49,032 bases of DNA from Blastococcus mobilis (GCF_900188025.1 NZ_FZNO01000032.1:1-49032); one strand, 5' to 3'. Numbered from the stretch's first letter, positions 8,048 through 18,341 are shown. The notes: generated by a model not told the origin, from the letters alone. A program made the numbers and translations.

Positions 8048-11000
8048 CTTCCTCGGCCGCGGCCCAGCGGCACGCCTGGCTGGAGCTGCTCCAGCAGTCG
8101 GGCCCCTTCCTCACCGTCCCGGTCGCCGACGAGATCTGGCCGGCCGGACTGCCCGCGGTCCCGCAACCGGTGCGCGCCGGGCTCCGCGCCGCCGTCACCC
8201 AGCTGCTCGACGACAGCGGAGCCAGCCGAGCCGCGATCGCCCGTCACGTGTTCTGCGACGCGCTGCGCTGGGGCGATGCCCTGGTCGAGGGACCAGAGCT
8301 GCCGGCCATGCTCACCGAAGTCGTCGCTGAGCACGGGGTGGTGCTGCGCCCCGACTTCGCGTTCCGTACCCACGACGACCTCGTCCTGGACGACGAGGGC
8401 GAGGACGCCGACGAGCTGGACGACGCCGACGAGGACGAGGACGGCGGAGCGGCCGAGCCCGCTGCCGCCCCCGCGCCCGTCGGGCCCTGGCGGCTGCTGG
8501 GGATGTGGGCGCCATGGGGAACTCACCCCCTGCGGCGTACCGTCCAGGCCGGCTGGGCGGCCAGCCCAGTCGAGCGCCTCGCCGCGCTCCTGCGCGCCCG
8601 CGACGTCCCCCTCGGCCTGGTCTCCGACGGCCGGTGGTGGGCCCTGGTCTGGGCACCGCGTGGCAAGCCGGTCGGCGCCGCGGTCTTCGACGCAAGCCTG
8701 TGGAGCGAAGAGCCGGAGACGCTGGCCGCGTTCGTCGCCCTCCTCGAGCGCCGCCGGTTCCTCGGCGTGCCAGTCCGCGAGCAGCTGCCCGCGCTGCTCA
8801 AGCGCAGCGCCAGTGCCCAGGAGGAGGTCACCACCGCGCTCGGCGGGCAAGTCCGGGCCGCTGTCGAGATGCTCGTCCGCAAGCTCGACGAGCTCGACCG
8901 CAACGCCGGCGGCACCCTGCTCACCGATGTCAGCGACGACGAGCTGTACGCCGGCGTGGTCACCGTGATGATGCGGGTGGTCTTCCTGCTCTTCGCCGAG
9001 GAACGCCGGCTGCTGCCCAGCGACGACGCCCGGTATGAGGCCGCCTACTCCGTGGGCCGCCTCGTGGAACAGCTCGAGCAGCGCGCCGCCGTACACGGCG
9101 AGCAGACCCTCGAACACCGCACCGGCGCCTGGCACCGGCTGCTCGCGCTCACCCGGGCCCTACATGGCGGCGTGGCTCACGAGGACCTGCGGCTGCCGCC
9201 GTACGGCGGCGCCCTATTCGACCCGGACCGCTACGCCTGGCTGGAAGGCCACGACGGCACGCCGCCGCCGGTCGACGACCTCACCGTGCTGCGGATGCTC
9301 GACGCGGTGCAGTACGTCCGGCTCTACGGCGAACGGCGCCGGCTCAGCTTCCGCGCCCTGGACGTGGAGCAGATCGGCTACGTGTACGAGGGGCTGCTGG
9401 AGAGCGAGGTGCGCACCGCCACCGAGCCGGTGCTCCTGCTGCGACCGCAGCGCAACGGCATCGACCTCATCCCCGCCTCGATCGCTATCGAGATCGTCAC
9501 CGACAACCTGCACGGCTGGGTCGCCAGCGCCTACGTCGGCAAGAGAACGGCGAGCGCCGCGACCCGCAAGCGCGCCACCCGGCTGCTCGCTGAGCCCGTC
9601 GCGCCATCCGTCCCCATGGCGCTCCACTCGGTTTTCGAGCAGCAGCTCGCCGAGCGGCTCGCGGAGTTCGGCCCGCTGCTGCGACTGGACGAACGCGACC
9701 GCCCGCTCTTGGTCCCGGTCGGCGGCCGGTACGTCGCCCCCTCCACCCGGCGGGCGGCGACCGGCGCGCACTACACGCCCCGATCGCTGGCCGAGGAGGT
9801 CGTCCAACACGCCCTGGAACCGTTGATCTACCGGCCCGGGCCACTGGAGACCCTTGAGCGGGACACGTGGGTGCTGCGACCGTCCACCGAGCTGCTGGCA
9901 CTGCGGGTGGCCGACATCGCGATGGGCAGCGGCGCGTTTCTGGTCGCTGCCTGCCGGTTCCTGGCCGACCGCCTGATGGAGGCGTGGGACATCGAGGGCG
10001 ACACCGAGGCCACTCGAGCCCTAATGCACCGCACTATCGACACAGCGGACGCCGAGGTCGAGGGTGTGCTGCTGCGCGCCCGCCGGCTGGTCGCGGAGCA
10101 CTGCCTCTACGGAGTCGACGTCAACCCGCTCGCCGTGGAGATGGCCAAGCTCTCCCTCTGGCTGGTCACGATGGACCGCGAGCGCCCCTTCGGCTTCCTC
10201 GACGACCGGCTCGTCTGCGGCGACTCGCTGCTCGGGATCTCCTCGATGGAGCAACTGGAGGCCCTGCACCTCGATCCTGTCGCCGGGCGCCGGCTGCACG
10301 AGAACACCCTCGACTACGGCAAGGGCTGGCACGACATGCTCGCCCACGCCGCCGACGCCCGCCGGCGAATCACCGCCACCCCGGTCGTCACCGTCCGCGA
10401 TGTAGAGCACAAGGCCCGGCTGCTGGCGGACGCCGAAGCGGCATCGGGCCCCCTGCAGGTCGTGGCTGATGCGCTCACCGGCGCCGGGCTCCGCGCAGCC
10501 ACGCAGTCGCCGCGGCAGCGCGACGGCATCTTCCGGCAACTGTACGCGGCCGTGCTCGACTACGACTCCAGCGCCGATCCGGAGGTCTTCCGCCAGTTCA
10601 CCGGCGCCGTCAACGCAGGTCTGCCGTCCGGCAAGGAGCCGCGCCGGCCACTGCACTGGCCACTTGCATTCCCAGAGGTATTCGCCGACGTCGATCAAGT
10701 TGGCTTCGATGCCATCATCGGCAATCCTCCATTCCTCGGCGGAAAGAGGATTTCACGACCACTCGGGAATGATTACTTGGCGTGGCTCACCACCTGGGAC
10801 GGCCGTGGCGTCAAAGGCAATGCCGATCTAGCATCGCGATTTCTCCTCCGCGCCGACGCCCTCTTAGGCTTACGGGGCCAGCTCGGTGTCGTCGCAACCA
10901 ACTCCGTGACTGAAGGCGACACGCTAACAGTAGGAGTACTCCAACTCGAGCAACGTGGATGGACGATGCGCCGAGGCGTGAGCTCCCACCCGTGGCCGAG

Positions 11001-12063
11001 TGCTAGCGCGAGTCTTTCGATTGTCGAACTGTGGGAAAGTAGGGCAGCAGTTCACGCTTCGGCCGTCTTGGATAACGAGCCAGTTCCTCGACTCGGGGCT
11101 GACCTCCAGCCCTACCTTCGCGAGACGGGGCGCCCCCGACCGCTCGCCGAGAACGAAGGGTTCGCCTTCCAGGGACACAACGTCTTGGGAGCCGGATTCA
11201 TGCTGACTGAGGACTACGCGCTCGAGCTCATCGAGCAGGATCCCCAGAACGCCGACGTAGTCTTCCCCTACATCAGTGGGGCAGATATCAGCCGCCGACC
11301 CGACGCATCGGCAAGTCGATGGATCATCAACTTCCGCGAGCAGTCCGAAGCGTGGGCGCGGCGCTACCCCGGCCCCTGGGCGCGTGTCCAGCAGAATGTC
11401 TGGCCGGAACGGTCCACGAAGGATGCGGTCAAGTATCCGCGAATGGTGAATGAATGGTGGAAGTTCTGGCAATATCGCCAGGGGCTTGAAGAGGCAACCA
11501 AGAGCCTCAACTACGTGCTTGCGATTTCTTTGACCAGTAGCACTGTCTCACCAGTTCGCATTCCAACAGGACCGACCTTCGATCAGACTTGCGTGGTATT
11601 TGCGTTCGAGGACTGCGCCAGCCTGGCGGTGCTCGCGTCCGGCGTTCATCAGGCTTGGGTGCTGCGATACGGTTCAACTCTCGAGACACGGGTGCGCTAC
11701 ATTCATTCCAATGTATTCCAGACGTTCCCCCGACCGACGCTCACGCCAGAACTCCTCGTCGCTGGTGAGCATCTCGACAGGGAGCGTCGTGCGATCATGT
11801 TGGGTCGCGCGCTCGGGCTGACGAAGCTGTACAACCAGGTTCACGACCCTTCGGTGACCGACCCGGCGATTATCCGGCTGCGAGAACTGCACACCCAGAT
11901 CGACCACGCGGTCCTGGCCGCCTACGGGTGGAACGACCTGGATCCGCAGATCGGGCACCATCCCACCAAGATCGGCATTCGGTGGACGGTGTCACCCGAA
12001 GCCCGGTTCGAGCTGCTCGACCGGCTGCTGGTGGAGAACCACCGTCGGGCGGCCCAGGCGTGA
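8044..12063 (+). CDS. drmMI: DrmMI, adenine-specific DNA methyltransferase of DISARM
   Basis: A 1339-residue type IIG/PglX-like N6-adenine methyltransferase. After a long N-terminal region with an acidic stretch (about 117-137), the methylase core starts with GAHYTPRSLAEEVV (about 577), has the SAM-binding motif ADIAMGSGAFLVAA (about 622), VDVNPLAVEMAKLSLWL, and the catalytic IIGNPPF (NPPY/F motif IV, about 892). The rest (about 950-1300) should be the target recognition domain. It marks host DNA as self so that DISARM attacks only unmodified DNA. No nuclease motif was noticed in the N-terminus. The part from about 10660 to 11820 is clearly less GC-rich than the rest, suggesting an exchanged recognition domain. 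It overlaps drmD by 4 bp. Confidence 0.92.
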   Translation: MTSSAAAQRHAWLELLQQSGPFLTVPVADEIWPAGLPAVPQPVRAGLRAAVTQLLDDSGASRAAIARHVFCDALRWGDALVEGPELPAMLTEVVAEHGVVLRPDFAFRTHDDLVLDDEGEDADELDDADEDEDGGAAEPAAAPAPVGPWRLLGMWAPWGTHPLRRTVQAGWAASPVERLAALLRARDVPLGLVSDGRWWALVWAPRGKPVGAAVFDASLWSEEPETLAAFVALLERRRFLGVPVREQLPALLKRSASAQEEVTTALGGQVRAAVEMLVRKLDELDRNAGGTLLTDVSDDELYAGVVTVMMRVVFLLFAEERRLLPSDDARYEAAYSVGRLVEQLEQRAAVHGEQTLEHRTGAWHRLLALTRALHGGVAHEDLRLPPYGGALFDPDRYAWLEGHDGTPPPVDDLTVLRMLDAVQYVRLYGERRRLSFRALDVEQIGYVYEGLLESEVRTATEPVLLLRPQRNGIDLIPASIAIEIVTDNLHGWVASAYVGKRTASAATRKRATRLLAEPVAPSVPMALHSVFEQQLAERLAEFGPLLRLDERDRPLLVPVGGRYVAPSTRRAATGAHYTPRSLAEEVVQHALEPLIYRPGPLETLERDTWVLRPSTELLALRVADIAMGSGAFLVAACRFLADRLMEAWDIEGDTEATRALMHRTIDTADAEVEGVLLRARRLVAEHCLYGVDVNPLAVEMAKLSLWLVTMDRERPFGFLDDRLVCGDSLLGISSMEQLEALHLDPVAGRRLHENTLDYGKGWHDMLAHAADARRRITATPVVTVRDVEHKARLLADAEAASGPLQVVADALTGAGLRAATQSPRQRDGIFRQLYAAVLDYDSSADPEVFRQFTGAVNAGLPSGKEPRRPLHWPLAFPEVFADVDQVGFDAIIGNPPFLGGKRISRPLGNDYLAWLTTWDGRGVKGNADLASRFLLRADALLGLRGQLGVVATNSVTEGDTLTVGVLQLEQRGWTMRRGVSSHPWPSASASLSIVELWESRAAVHASAVLDNEPVPRLGADLQPYLRETGRPRPLAENEGFAFQGHNVLGAGFMLTEDYALELIEQDPQNADVVFPYISGADISRRPDASASRWIINFREQSEAWARRYPGPWARVQQNVWPERSTKDAVKYPRMVNEWWKFWQYRQGLEEATKSLNYVLAISLTSSTVSPVRIPTGPTFDQTCVVFAFEDCASLAVLASGVHQAWVLRYGSTLETRVRYIHSNVFQTFPRPTLTPELLVAGEHLDRERRAIMLGRALGLTKLYNQVHDPSVTDPAIIRLRELHTQIDHAVLAAYGWNDLDPQIGHHPTKIGIRWTVSPEARFELLDRLLVENHRRAAQA

Positions 12064-12169
12064 CCTGGCGTCGGAGTGCGGCATGGCACCCCACGGCACT
12101 GTCGGCGGTCGCGGCTACCGTCCCGGTCATCGCGGCGATCGCCACGGCCTGCAGGACATCGGAGCGGAA

Positions 12170-15100
12170 GTGACAGAGGGCATCACGGGCTATGACGCCC
12201 GCGCGCAGCTCGAAGACATGATCGAGCGCGACCTCCACGGACCGTGGGACGGCCCCACCGAGGAGCTCCCGGCCGGCACCACCCCCGGCGAGCACTACCT
12301 GCTCGGCAAACTCGTCCCTCGGCGCGCCGACACCGACGAACCGGTCACCGACCCGGATGCGGCCGAGGATGACGACGTCGAGGACCGCCCCGAACTGCTC
12401 GACGAGGCCGGCCTGGACCTCGACCCGGACGACCCGCAGGGCCAGCCTTCCCCCGCCGCGGTCCGCAGCCGGGCGATGGCCGCCTCCTCCCTCGGCCTCG
12501 CCTTCGCTGTGCCCGAGGACGTCGACGCGGTCGCCGTGCGGGCCGACTGGGGTCGCTACGAGCGCGGCCCGTCCGCCACCCAGTTCACAGACACCGGCCG
12601 GCCGCGCACCGTCTGGCATCGTGTGCCAGCCGGCGGCGAGGTCACCGTCCCCGTCGACGCGGAGGGCGACGGGAAGGGCATCCCCGACCCCGTGCGGGAC
12701 CAGGTGTTCGTCCGCTGGCGGGTCCGGCACCGCGACGCCCGCCGGGTGATCGAGGTGTTCCTGGTCAACCAACAGCCCGTCCGCGCGGACACCCCCGACC
12801 GGGAACGCCTGTTCCAAGTCACCCTCACCGTGACAGCCCTGGACGGCGCATCGGCGATCTTCCTCGGCCACAACGACCCCGACCTCCCGCTGCTGCGCCA
12901 CGAGAGCGACGACGAGCTGCGGCTGCTGGCCCTGCAGCACCGCGCGCAGCGGCTGTACGCGACCGGCCGGCAGTGCGCAGTCGATGCCGACGCCCGCGAC
13001 GGCGAAGCGCGGGCGTGGCGGCTGCGCACGACCAGCTTCCCGGCCGCCGACGTCCCGATGGTCGTGGCCGGTGACCCCGCCGACATGCCCGGTGTGGTCC
13101 TGGACATGGCCCGGCTCGGCAGCCCGGACCTGCACCCCGACGACCTCGTCCGTGCGCTGCGGCCGCTGGTCGAGGGGTACCGCCGCTGGCTCGACGGCCA
13201 GGCCCCACGGATCGACGCAGAGCCGGAGATCGCCCGCTTCGCCGACGTCGCCCGCCCCGCCCTCGAGCGCGCCCGGCAGGTCGCCGACCGGCTGGAGCGG
13301 GCCGTGGAGATGCTCCGCGACAACGCCCAGGCCCGGGAGGCGTTCCGGTTCGCCAACCAGGCGATGGCCCGCCAGCGCGTGCGCAGCGAGCTCGTCCGTC
13401 TGCGCGTCGCCGAGCCCGACACAAACCTGAAGAGCCTGCTGGACGCCGTGGACGTCCCGGCCAACCGCAGCTGGCGACCGTTCCAGCTGGCCTTCGTGCT
13501 GCTGTGCCTGCCCGGGCTCACCGACCCGGCCCACGCCGATGCCGGCCGCGGACCCCTGCTGGACGGGCAAGCGCAGCTGCTGTTCTTCCCCACCGGCGGT
13601 GGCAAGACCGAGGCATACCTCGGCCTGACGGCCTACACGATCGCGATCCGCCGGCTGCAGGGCATCGTCGGCGACGGCGCCCAGGCGCGAGACGGCACCC
13701 GGGGTGTCGGCATCCTCATGCGCTACACGCTGCGCCTGCTCACCGCTCAGCAGTTCCAGCGCGCGACAGCGCTGGTCGCCGCCTGCGAACTGCTCCGCCG
13801 CGAGCGAGTCGCCGGCGGGGACCTGCGCTGGGGCGCGACGCCGGTGCGGATCGGGCTGTGGGTCGGTGTCGGGGTCACCCCCAACACCTTCGAGGACGCG
13901 CTCCGCCAGCTGGAGGACGCCACCGGCCGCGCCGGCGAGGGCCAGGTTGGCGGCCTGCAGCAGTTCGCCACCTGCCCGTGGTGCGGCAGCGGCATCGACC
14001 TCGGCCGTGACGGCCACCCGGACCGAGCCCGCCGCCGGGTGCTGCTGTTCTGCGGCGACCCGGACGGCCGCTGCCCGTTCAGCCGCTCCCGCTCCGACGA
14101 GGGACTTCCGGCGCTGGTCGTCGACGAGGAGATCTACCGGCTCAGCCCCGACTTGATCATCGGCACGGTCGACAAGTTCGCCGCGCTGCCGTGGCGAGCC
14201 GCGACCGCCCACCTGTTCGGGCACGTCACCACCGAATGCGAGCGGCACGGCTTCCGCAGCGCCGACACCGCGGACTGGTGCAAGGACGGCGGCCACCCGC
14301 GCTCCGGTTCACTGCCCGGCACGCGCCCCGCCCCGGCGCAGCGGCTGCGCCCGCCGGACCTGATTATTCAGGACGAGCTGCACCTCATCAGCGACGCCCT
14401 CGGCTCGATGGTCGGCCTGTACGAGACGCTGATCGACGCCTTGTGCACCCGAGAGCAGAACGGCGTCCCGGTCCGCCCGGTGTTCGTCGCCTCGACCGCC
14501 ACCGTGCGCCGGGCCCGCGCCCAGGTGCAGCAGGTCTTTGCCCGCGGGCTCACGGTGTTCCCCCCGCCGCTGTTCGACGCCGGCAACACCTTCTTCTCCC
14601 GCCGCGTCGCCCCCAGTCCGCAGACGCCCGCGCGGCGCTACCGCGGGATCATGGCGCCGGGCGAGCGGCTGACCGCGGTGGAGATCCGGGTGATGACCGC
14701 GCTGCTGGAGTTCGGGCAGTACCTGTTCGACCGGCACGGCACCGCCGTGGACCCGTACCTGACCGTCGTCGACTACTTCACCAGCACCCGGGAGCTCGCC
14801 GGCATGCGGCGCCTAACCGAGGACGACGTGACCGACCGCCTCAGCCGTCAGGGCGCGTTGGTCCGGCGCCGCCGCCCGGTGGTGGCCGAGCTGACCAGCC
14901 GGATGGACAGTCGCAAGATCACCCAGTCGCTGGCCGACCTGGAACGCCGGTTCGACCCCATGCAGGACAGCAACCCCGGCCTGCAGGCGCTGCGCCAGCT
15001 CCGGAGCACGGACAAGGCCGCGTGGGAGCGCACCGTGCGACCGGGCTACCTGCGTCCGATCGACGTGCTGCTGGCGACGTCGATGCTGCAGGTCGGTGTC

Positions 15101-15790
15101 GATGTTCAGCGCCTGGGACTGATGGTCGTCACCGGCCAGCCGAAGAACATGGCCGAGTACATCCAGGCCAGCTCTCGGGTCGGCCGGTCGACCGCCGGGC
15201 CGGGGTTGGTGCTGACGATCTACCAGTGGAATCGGCCTCGCGACCTCGCCCACTACGAGCACTTCGGGTACGACCACGCCACCTTCGGCCGTCGGGTGGA
15301 GGGGCTGACGACCACCCCGTTCAGCAAGCGCGCGTTGGACCGGGGCCTGGCCGGCGTGCTCGTCGGCGCGATCCGGCACGCGACCGACAGCGCACTGCCC
15401 AACCTCGGCGCGCAGGTCGCGCCGCTCGGCGCCGCCGCCGTCGCCCCGCTGCTGGACTTGCTGCGCGACCGTGCCGAGCTGGTCGCCGACTCCGCACCGG
15501 TCGGCCAGGACGTCGCCGAGCGCGCCCGGCGCCAGCTCGACCGATGGCTGCACCGACGCACTACGCTCCCGGCCGGTCAGCTCGGCTACCGCGCGGATGC
15601 ACGCGCCGCCGCCGGCCTCCTCCGGGAACCCGACGAGGTGCCGTGGGACTCGTGGAGCGCGCCGATGAGCCTGCGTGACGTCGAGCCGGAGGTGCTCCTG
15701 CAGCTGCGCCGGGACGACGCCAGCTGGCAGTCCGCCCCGGCGTGGGACTTCAGCCCCGCCCCCGCCACCAACCAGGGAGGCACCCCGTGA
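12170..15790 (+). CDS. drmA: DrmA, helicase core subunit of DISARM
   Basis: A 1206-residue superfamily 2-like helicase, the conserved core of all DISARM systems together with DrmB. Visible motifs are FFPTGGGKTEAYLGL (Walker A, about 472), a cysteine-rich insert with CPWCGSG and CGDPDGRCPF (about 603-645, probable zinc site), IQDELHLIS (motif II, about 734), VASTATVRRA (motif III), and ATSMLQVGVDVQ with YIQASSRVGRS (motifs V-VI, about 966-1005). DrmA with DrmB binds and translocates on DNA, preferring 5' overhangs. The GTG at 12170 is preferred because GGAG lies 5 nt upstream; the in-frame ATG at 12083 would add 29 residues of low-complexity leader. The stop overlaps the drmB start (GTGA). Confidence 0.92.
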   Translation: MTEGITGYDARAQLEDMIERDLHGPWDGPTEELPAGTTPGEHYLLGKLVPRRADTDEPVTDPDAAEDDDVEDRPELLDEAGLDLDPDDPQGQPSPAAVRSRAMAASSLGLAFAVPEDVDAVAVRADWGRYERGPSATQFTDTGRPRTVWHRVPAGGEVTVPVDAEGDGKGIPDPVRDQVFVRWRVRHRDARRVIEVFLVNQQPVRADTPDRERLFQVTLTVTALDGASAIFLGHNDPDLPLLRHESDDELRLLALQHRAQRLYATGRQCAVDADARDGEARAWRLRTTSFPAADVPMVVAGDPADMPGVVLDMARLGSPDLHPDDLVRALRPLVEGYRRWLDGQAPRIDAEPEIARFADVARPALERARQVADRLERAVEMLRDNAQAREAFRFANQAMARQRVRSELVRLRVAEPDTNLKSLLDAVDVPANRSWRPFQLAFVLLCLPGLTDPAHADAGRGPLLDGQAQLLFFPTGGGKTEAYLGLTAYTIAIRRLQGIVGDGAQARDGTRGVGILMRYTLRLLTAQQFQRATALVAACELLRRERVAGGDLRWGATPVRIGLWVGVGVTPNTFEDALRQLEDATGRAGEGQVGGLQQFATCPWCGSGIDLGRDGHPDRARRRVLLFCGDPDGRCPFSRSRSDEGLPALVVDEEIYRLSPDLIIGTVDKFAALPWRAATAHLFGHVTTECERHGFRSADTADWCKDGGHPRSGSLPGTRPAPAQRLRPPDLIIQDELHLISDALGSMVGLYETLIDALCTREQNGVPVRPVFVASTATVRRARAQVQQVFARGLTVFPPPLFDAGNTFFSRRVAPSPQTPARRYRGIMAPGERLTAVEIRVMTALLEFGQYLFDRHGTAVDPYLTVVDYFTSTRELAGMRRLTEDDVTDRLSRQGALVRRRRPVVAELTSRMDSRKITQSLADLERRFDPMQDSNPGLQALRQLRSTDKAAWERTVRPGYLRPIDVLLATSMLQVGVDVQRLGLMVVTGQPKNMAEYIQASSRVGRSTAGPGLVLTIYQWNRPRDLAHYEHFGYDHATFGRRVEGLTTTPFSKRALDRGLAGVLVGAIRHATDSALPNLGAQVAPLGAAAVAPLLDLLRDRAELVADSAPVGQDVAERARRQLDRWLHRRTTLPAGQLGYRADARAAAGLLREPDEVPWDSWSAPMSLRDVEPEVLLQLRRDDASWQSAPAWDFSPAPATNQGGTP

Positions 15791-17625
15791 CCGCGGCCCG
15801 GCGAGACCCGACTCGCATCGGCAACGCGCGCCCGAGCCAGCTGATGACCACCGCCGGGGTCGGCGCCGTGGTGGACCTGCCCGGGATGAGCGTGATCGTC
15901 CGCGGCCTCGACGCCTGGGGCGCCGGAGGTCTGCCGATCAGCGAGCCGCGGCTGCTGGCGCAGGTCCAGCAGGCGCTCCCCGGGAGCGGCGTCACTTCAC
16001 TGCGGGCCGCGCCCAACGACCCGCAGACCGCTGACGACCCGTACACCCACGTCGGCGTGCCGGTGACCACGTTCCCTCGCTGGCTGCGCTGCCCGGCTTG
16101 CTACCAGCTGCTACCGATCGACGGCGTCGACCAGCTCGAGCTGCACCACCGCTACGGGCGCCGACCGGACCTGGCCAAGTGGGTGCACCGGCACTGCCCC
16201 CGGCAGAGCGTGGCACCGGCGAAGCGGCGGGCGTGCATCCCGGCCCGGTTCGTGGTGGCGTGCAACCGCGGCCACCTCGACGAGTTCCCCTACGTCGACT
16301 TCGTCCACCAGGCCGCCCAGCGACCGTGTCCGGGACCGCAACTGGAGATGCGCGACGCCGGCAGCGTGCTCGGTCCGCGCGTGACGGTTAGCTGCACCGC
16401 CGGCTGCGGCGCCACTCGCAACATCTCCTCCGCCGCCGGCCGGGCGGGCGCCGCCAACCTGCCCCGATGCCGCGGACGCCACCCGCACCTCCAGACCTAC
16501 GGCCCCTGCGACCAGGTGCTCAAGCTGATGGTCCTGGGAGCCTCGAACCTGTGGTTCGGGGTGTCCGTGAGCGCGCTGCATCTTCCGCAGGACGATCCGG
16601 TCGCCGGCACCATCGCCGAGCACTGGGACGTGCTCTCGGTGCAGCCGTCCGAGGAGGTGCTCGCCGCTGTGGTGGCCGGCATGCCCGCCCTGCACGCCTT
16701 GCGCGAGCTGTCCACCGACGAACTCACCGCGGCCATCCAGGCCGAGCGGGACCGGCGCGCGCAGGCCACCGACGACCAGCCCCTCCCCGGCCTGCTCGAC
16801 GCCGAGTGGGAGCTGTTCAGCCACCCGACGACCACCCAGCACGACGACGACTTCTTGGCCGTTCCCACTCCGACGCCCGAGCGGTACACCGGCTTGCTGC
16901 GTCAGGTCGTCCAGGTGGAGCGGCTGCGCGAGGTGCAGGCGATGGTGGGCTTCACCCGGATCGACGCACCGGCACAGGGTGACCTGCAGCCGACGTTCCG
17001 CGCCCCACTGTCGGCCGGCCGGGTGGGCTGGGTGCCCGCCGTGGAGCGACGAGGTGAGGGCATCTTCCTCGAACTACGCGAGTCCGAGGTGGTCGCGTGG
17101 AGCGCCCAGGTCGAGGACCATCCACATGTCGAGGCACTGCGGTCGTCCTACGCCCGGTGGCGCAGCAACCGTGACCTCTCCCCCGACCCCGGGTTCACCA
17201 TCCCGCGCTACTTGCTGATCCACACGCTCAGCCACCTGCTGCTGCGCCAGGTCGCGCTCGAGTGCGGCTACTCCTCGGCCAGCATCCGCGAACGCCTCTA
17301 CGTCGGCACCCGTGACCGCCCCACCGCCGGGGTGCTGCTGTCCACCGCCGCCAGCGACAGCGAGGGCACGCTCGGCGGCCTGGTTGCACTGGCCGACGCG
17401 CGGTTCCTCGGCCGGCTGCTGGACCAGGCGCTCGAAGACGCGCAGACCTGCTCGTCGGACCCGCTGTGCCGAGAGCGTGTCCCGGAGTCGCCGAGCGACC
17501 AACTGCACGCGGCCGCCTGCCACGCCTGCCTGTTCGCCTCCGAAACCAGCTGCGAGGCCGGCAATCGGTGGCTGCACCGCGGAGTGCTGGTCGACATCGC
17601 CGACGGCCTCGCCATCAAGCTGTGA
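15787..17625 (+). CDS. drmB: DrmB, DUF1998 protein of DISARM
   Basis: A 612-residue protein of the DUF1998 family that forms the DrmAB core complex. The N-terminus IGNARPSQLMTTAGVGAVVDLPGMSVIV is typical. The DUF1998 region near the C-terminus contains YLLIHTLSHLLLRQ (about 474) followed by the cysteine-bearing ACHACLFASETSCE (about 577). Other cysteines (CPACYQL, CPRQS, CTAGC) may form a second metal site. DrmB has no enzymatic motif of its own and acts through DrmA. The GTG at 15787 has GGAGG 5 nt upstream and overlaps the drmA stop; the longer frame from 15742 is unlikely. The stop overlaps the drmC start. Confidence 0.92.
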   Translation: MTAARRDPTRIGNARPSQLMTTAGVGAVVDLPGMSVIVRGLDAWGAGGLPISEPRLLAQVQQALPGSGVTSLRAAPNDPQTADDPYTHVGVPVTTFPRWLRCPACYQLLPIDGVDQLELHHRYGRRPDLAKWVHRHCPRQSVAPAKRRACIPARFVVACNRGHLDEFPYVDFVHQAAQRPCPGPQLEMRDAGSVLGPRVTVSCTAGCGATRNISSAAGRAGAANLPRCRGRHPHLQTYGPCDQVLKLMVLGASNLWFGVSVSALHLPQDDPVAGTIAEHWDVLSVQPSEEVLAAVVAGMPALHALRELSTDELTAAIQAERDRRAQATDDQPLPGLLDAEWELFSHPTTTQHDDDFLAVPTPTPERYTGLLRQVVQVERLREVQAMVGFTRIDAPAQGDLQPTFRAPLSAGRVGWVPAVERRGEGIFLELRESEVVAWSAQVEDHPHVEALRSSYARWRSNRDLSPDPGFTIPRYLLIHTLSHLLLRQVALECGYSSASIRERLYVGTRDRPTAGVLLSTAASDSEGTLGGLVALADARFLGRLLDQALEDAQTCSSDPLCRERVPESPSDQLHAAACHACLFASETSCEAGNRWLHRGVLVDIADGLAIKL

Positions 17626-18341
17626 CCCTCGACCCCACCGTGATCGCAGGGCGCTGGGCCGACGAGCTGCCCCGCGAGTTCGCCCGGCAGTTGGCGCTGG
17701 CACTCCGCATCGGGCCGCCTGCGCTCCTCCTCCTGCGTTCCGAGGCGGCGTTGCCCTCCTCGGCCGCCGCCGTACGCACCGCGCTGGAGTTGGCCGAGCA
17801 GGGCGAAGGCCCCTACGCGGCCGGCGTGCTGGCCGGCCGACTGGATGCACTCGACGAGCGGCCGCGGATCACAGCGGTGTGGACCGGGCCCGAGTCCGAC
17901 AGCGAGTCCGGCCGACTCACTCTCGCCGTCGTCGCCGACCTCATCGACGAGGCACAGGCTGAGATCCTCTTGGTCAGCTACGCGACCCTGCCCGGCGAGA
18001 ACGTGCGCCGGGCGTTGGACGCCGCGGCGAACCGCGGCGTGGCGATCACGCTGCTGCTGGAGCGGAACCTCGACAACCCGAACTTCACCGGCCACGGCGA
18101 CCCGTTCCCCCATCTCCGCGCCCGCCGGCTCGCCTGGCCGGCGGAGGCTCGCCCGGCCCGGGCCTCCATGCACGGGAAGGTGCTCATCGTTGACCGGCGC
18201 ACCGCCCTCGTCGGCAGCGCCAACCTGACCGGCCACGCTCTGGAGCGCAACCTTGAGTGCGGGCTCCTGGTCCGCGGCGGCGACGTCCCCGGCCGCATCG
18301 CGGACCACCTGCTCGGGGTCCGAGGGGTAGTCGAGACGTAG
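17622..18341 (+). CDS. drmC: DrmC, phospholipase D-like protein of DISARM
   Basis: A 239-residue protein of the phospholipase D/nuclease superfamily with a single HKD motif, HGKVLIVD at about 183 followed by LVGSANLT. Single-HKD proteins normally dimerise to make one active site and include DNA nucleases. DrmC is the last gene of known DISARM operons and has been reported as dispensable for protection in a tested system. The GTG at 17622 overlaps the drmB stop (GTGA), which fixes the start; the much longer open frame upstream is the shadow of drmB. It ends the operon, and no clear terminator hairpin follows. Confidence 0.9.
   Translation: MTLDPTVIAGRWADELPREFARQLALALRIGPPALLLLRSEAALPSSAAAVRTALELAEQGEGPYAAGVLAGRLDALDERPRITAVWTGPESDSESGRLTLAVVADLIDEAQAEILLVSYATLPGENVRRALDAAANRGVAITLLLERNLDNPNFTGHGDPFPHLRARRLAWPAEARPARASMHGKVLIVDRRTALVGSANLTGHALERNLECGLLVRGGDVPGRIADHLLGVRGVVET

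Noticed and set aside
8044-12063. Assignment of the methyltransferase to BREX (PglX)
   Set aside because: It is PglX-like in sequence, but no pglZ, brxC or brxL lies nearby, while drmD, drmA, drmB and drmC do. Class 1 DISARM explains the whole set. Class 2 is excluded because no drmE or drmMII is seen.
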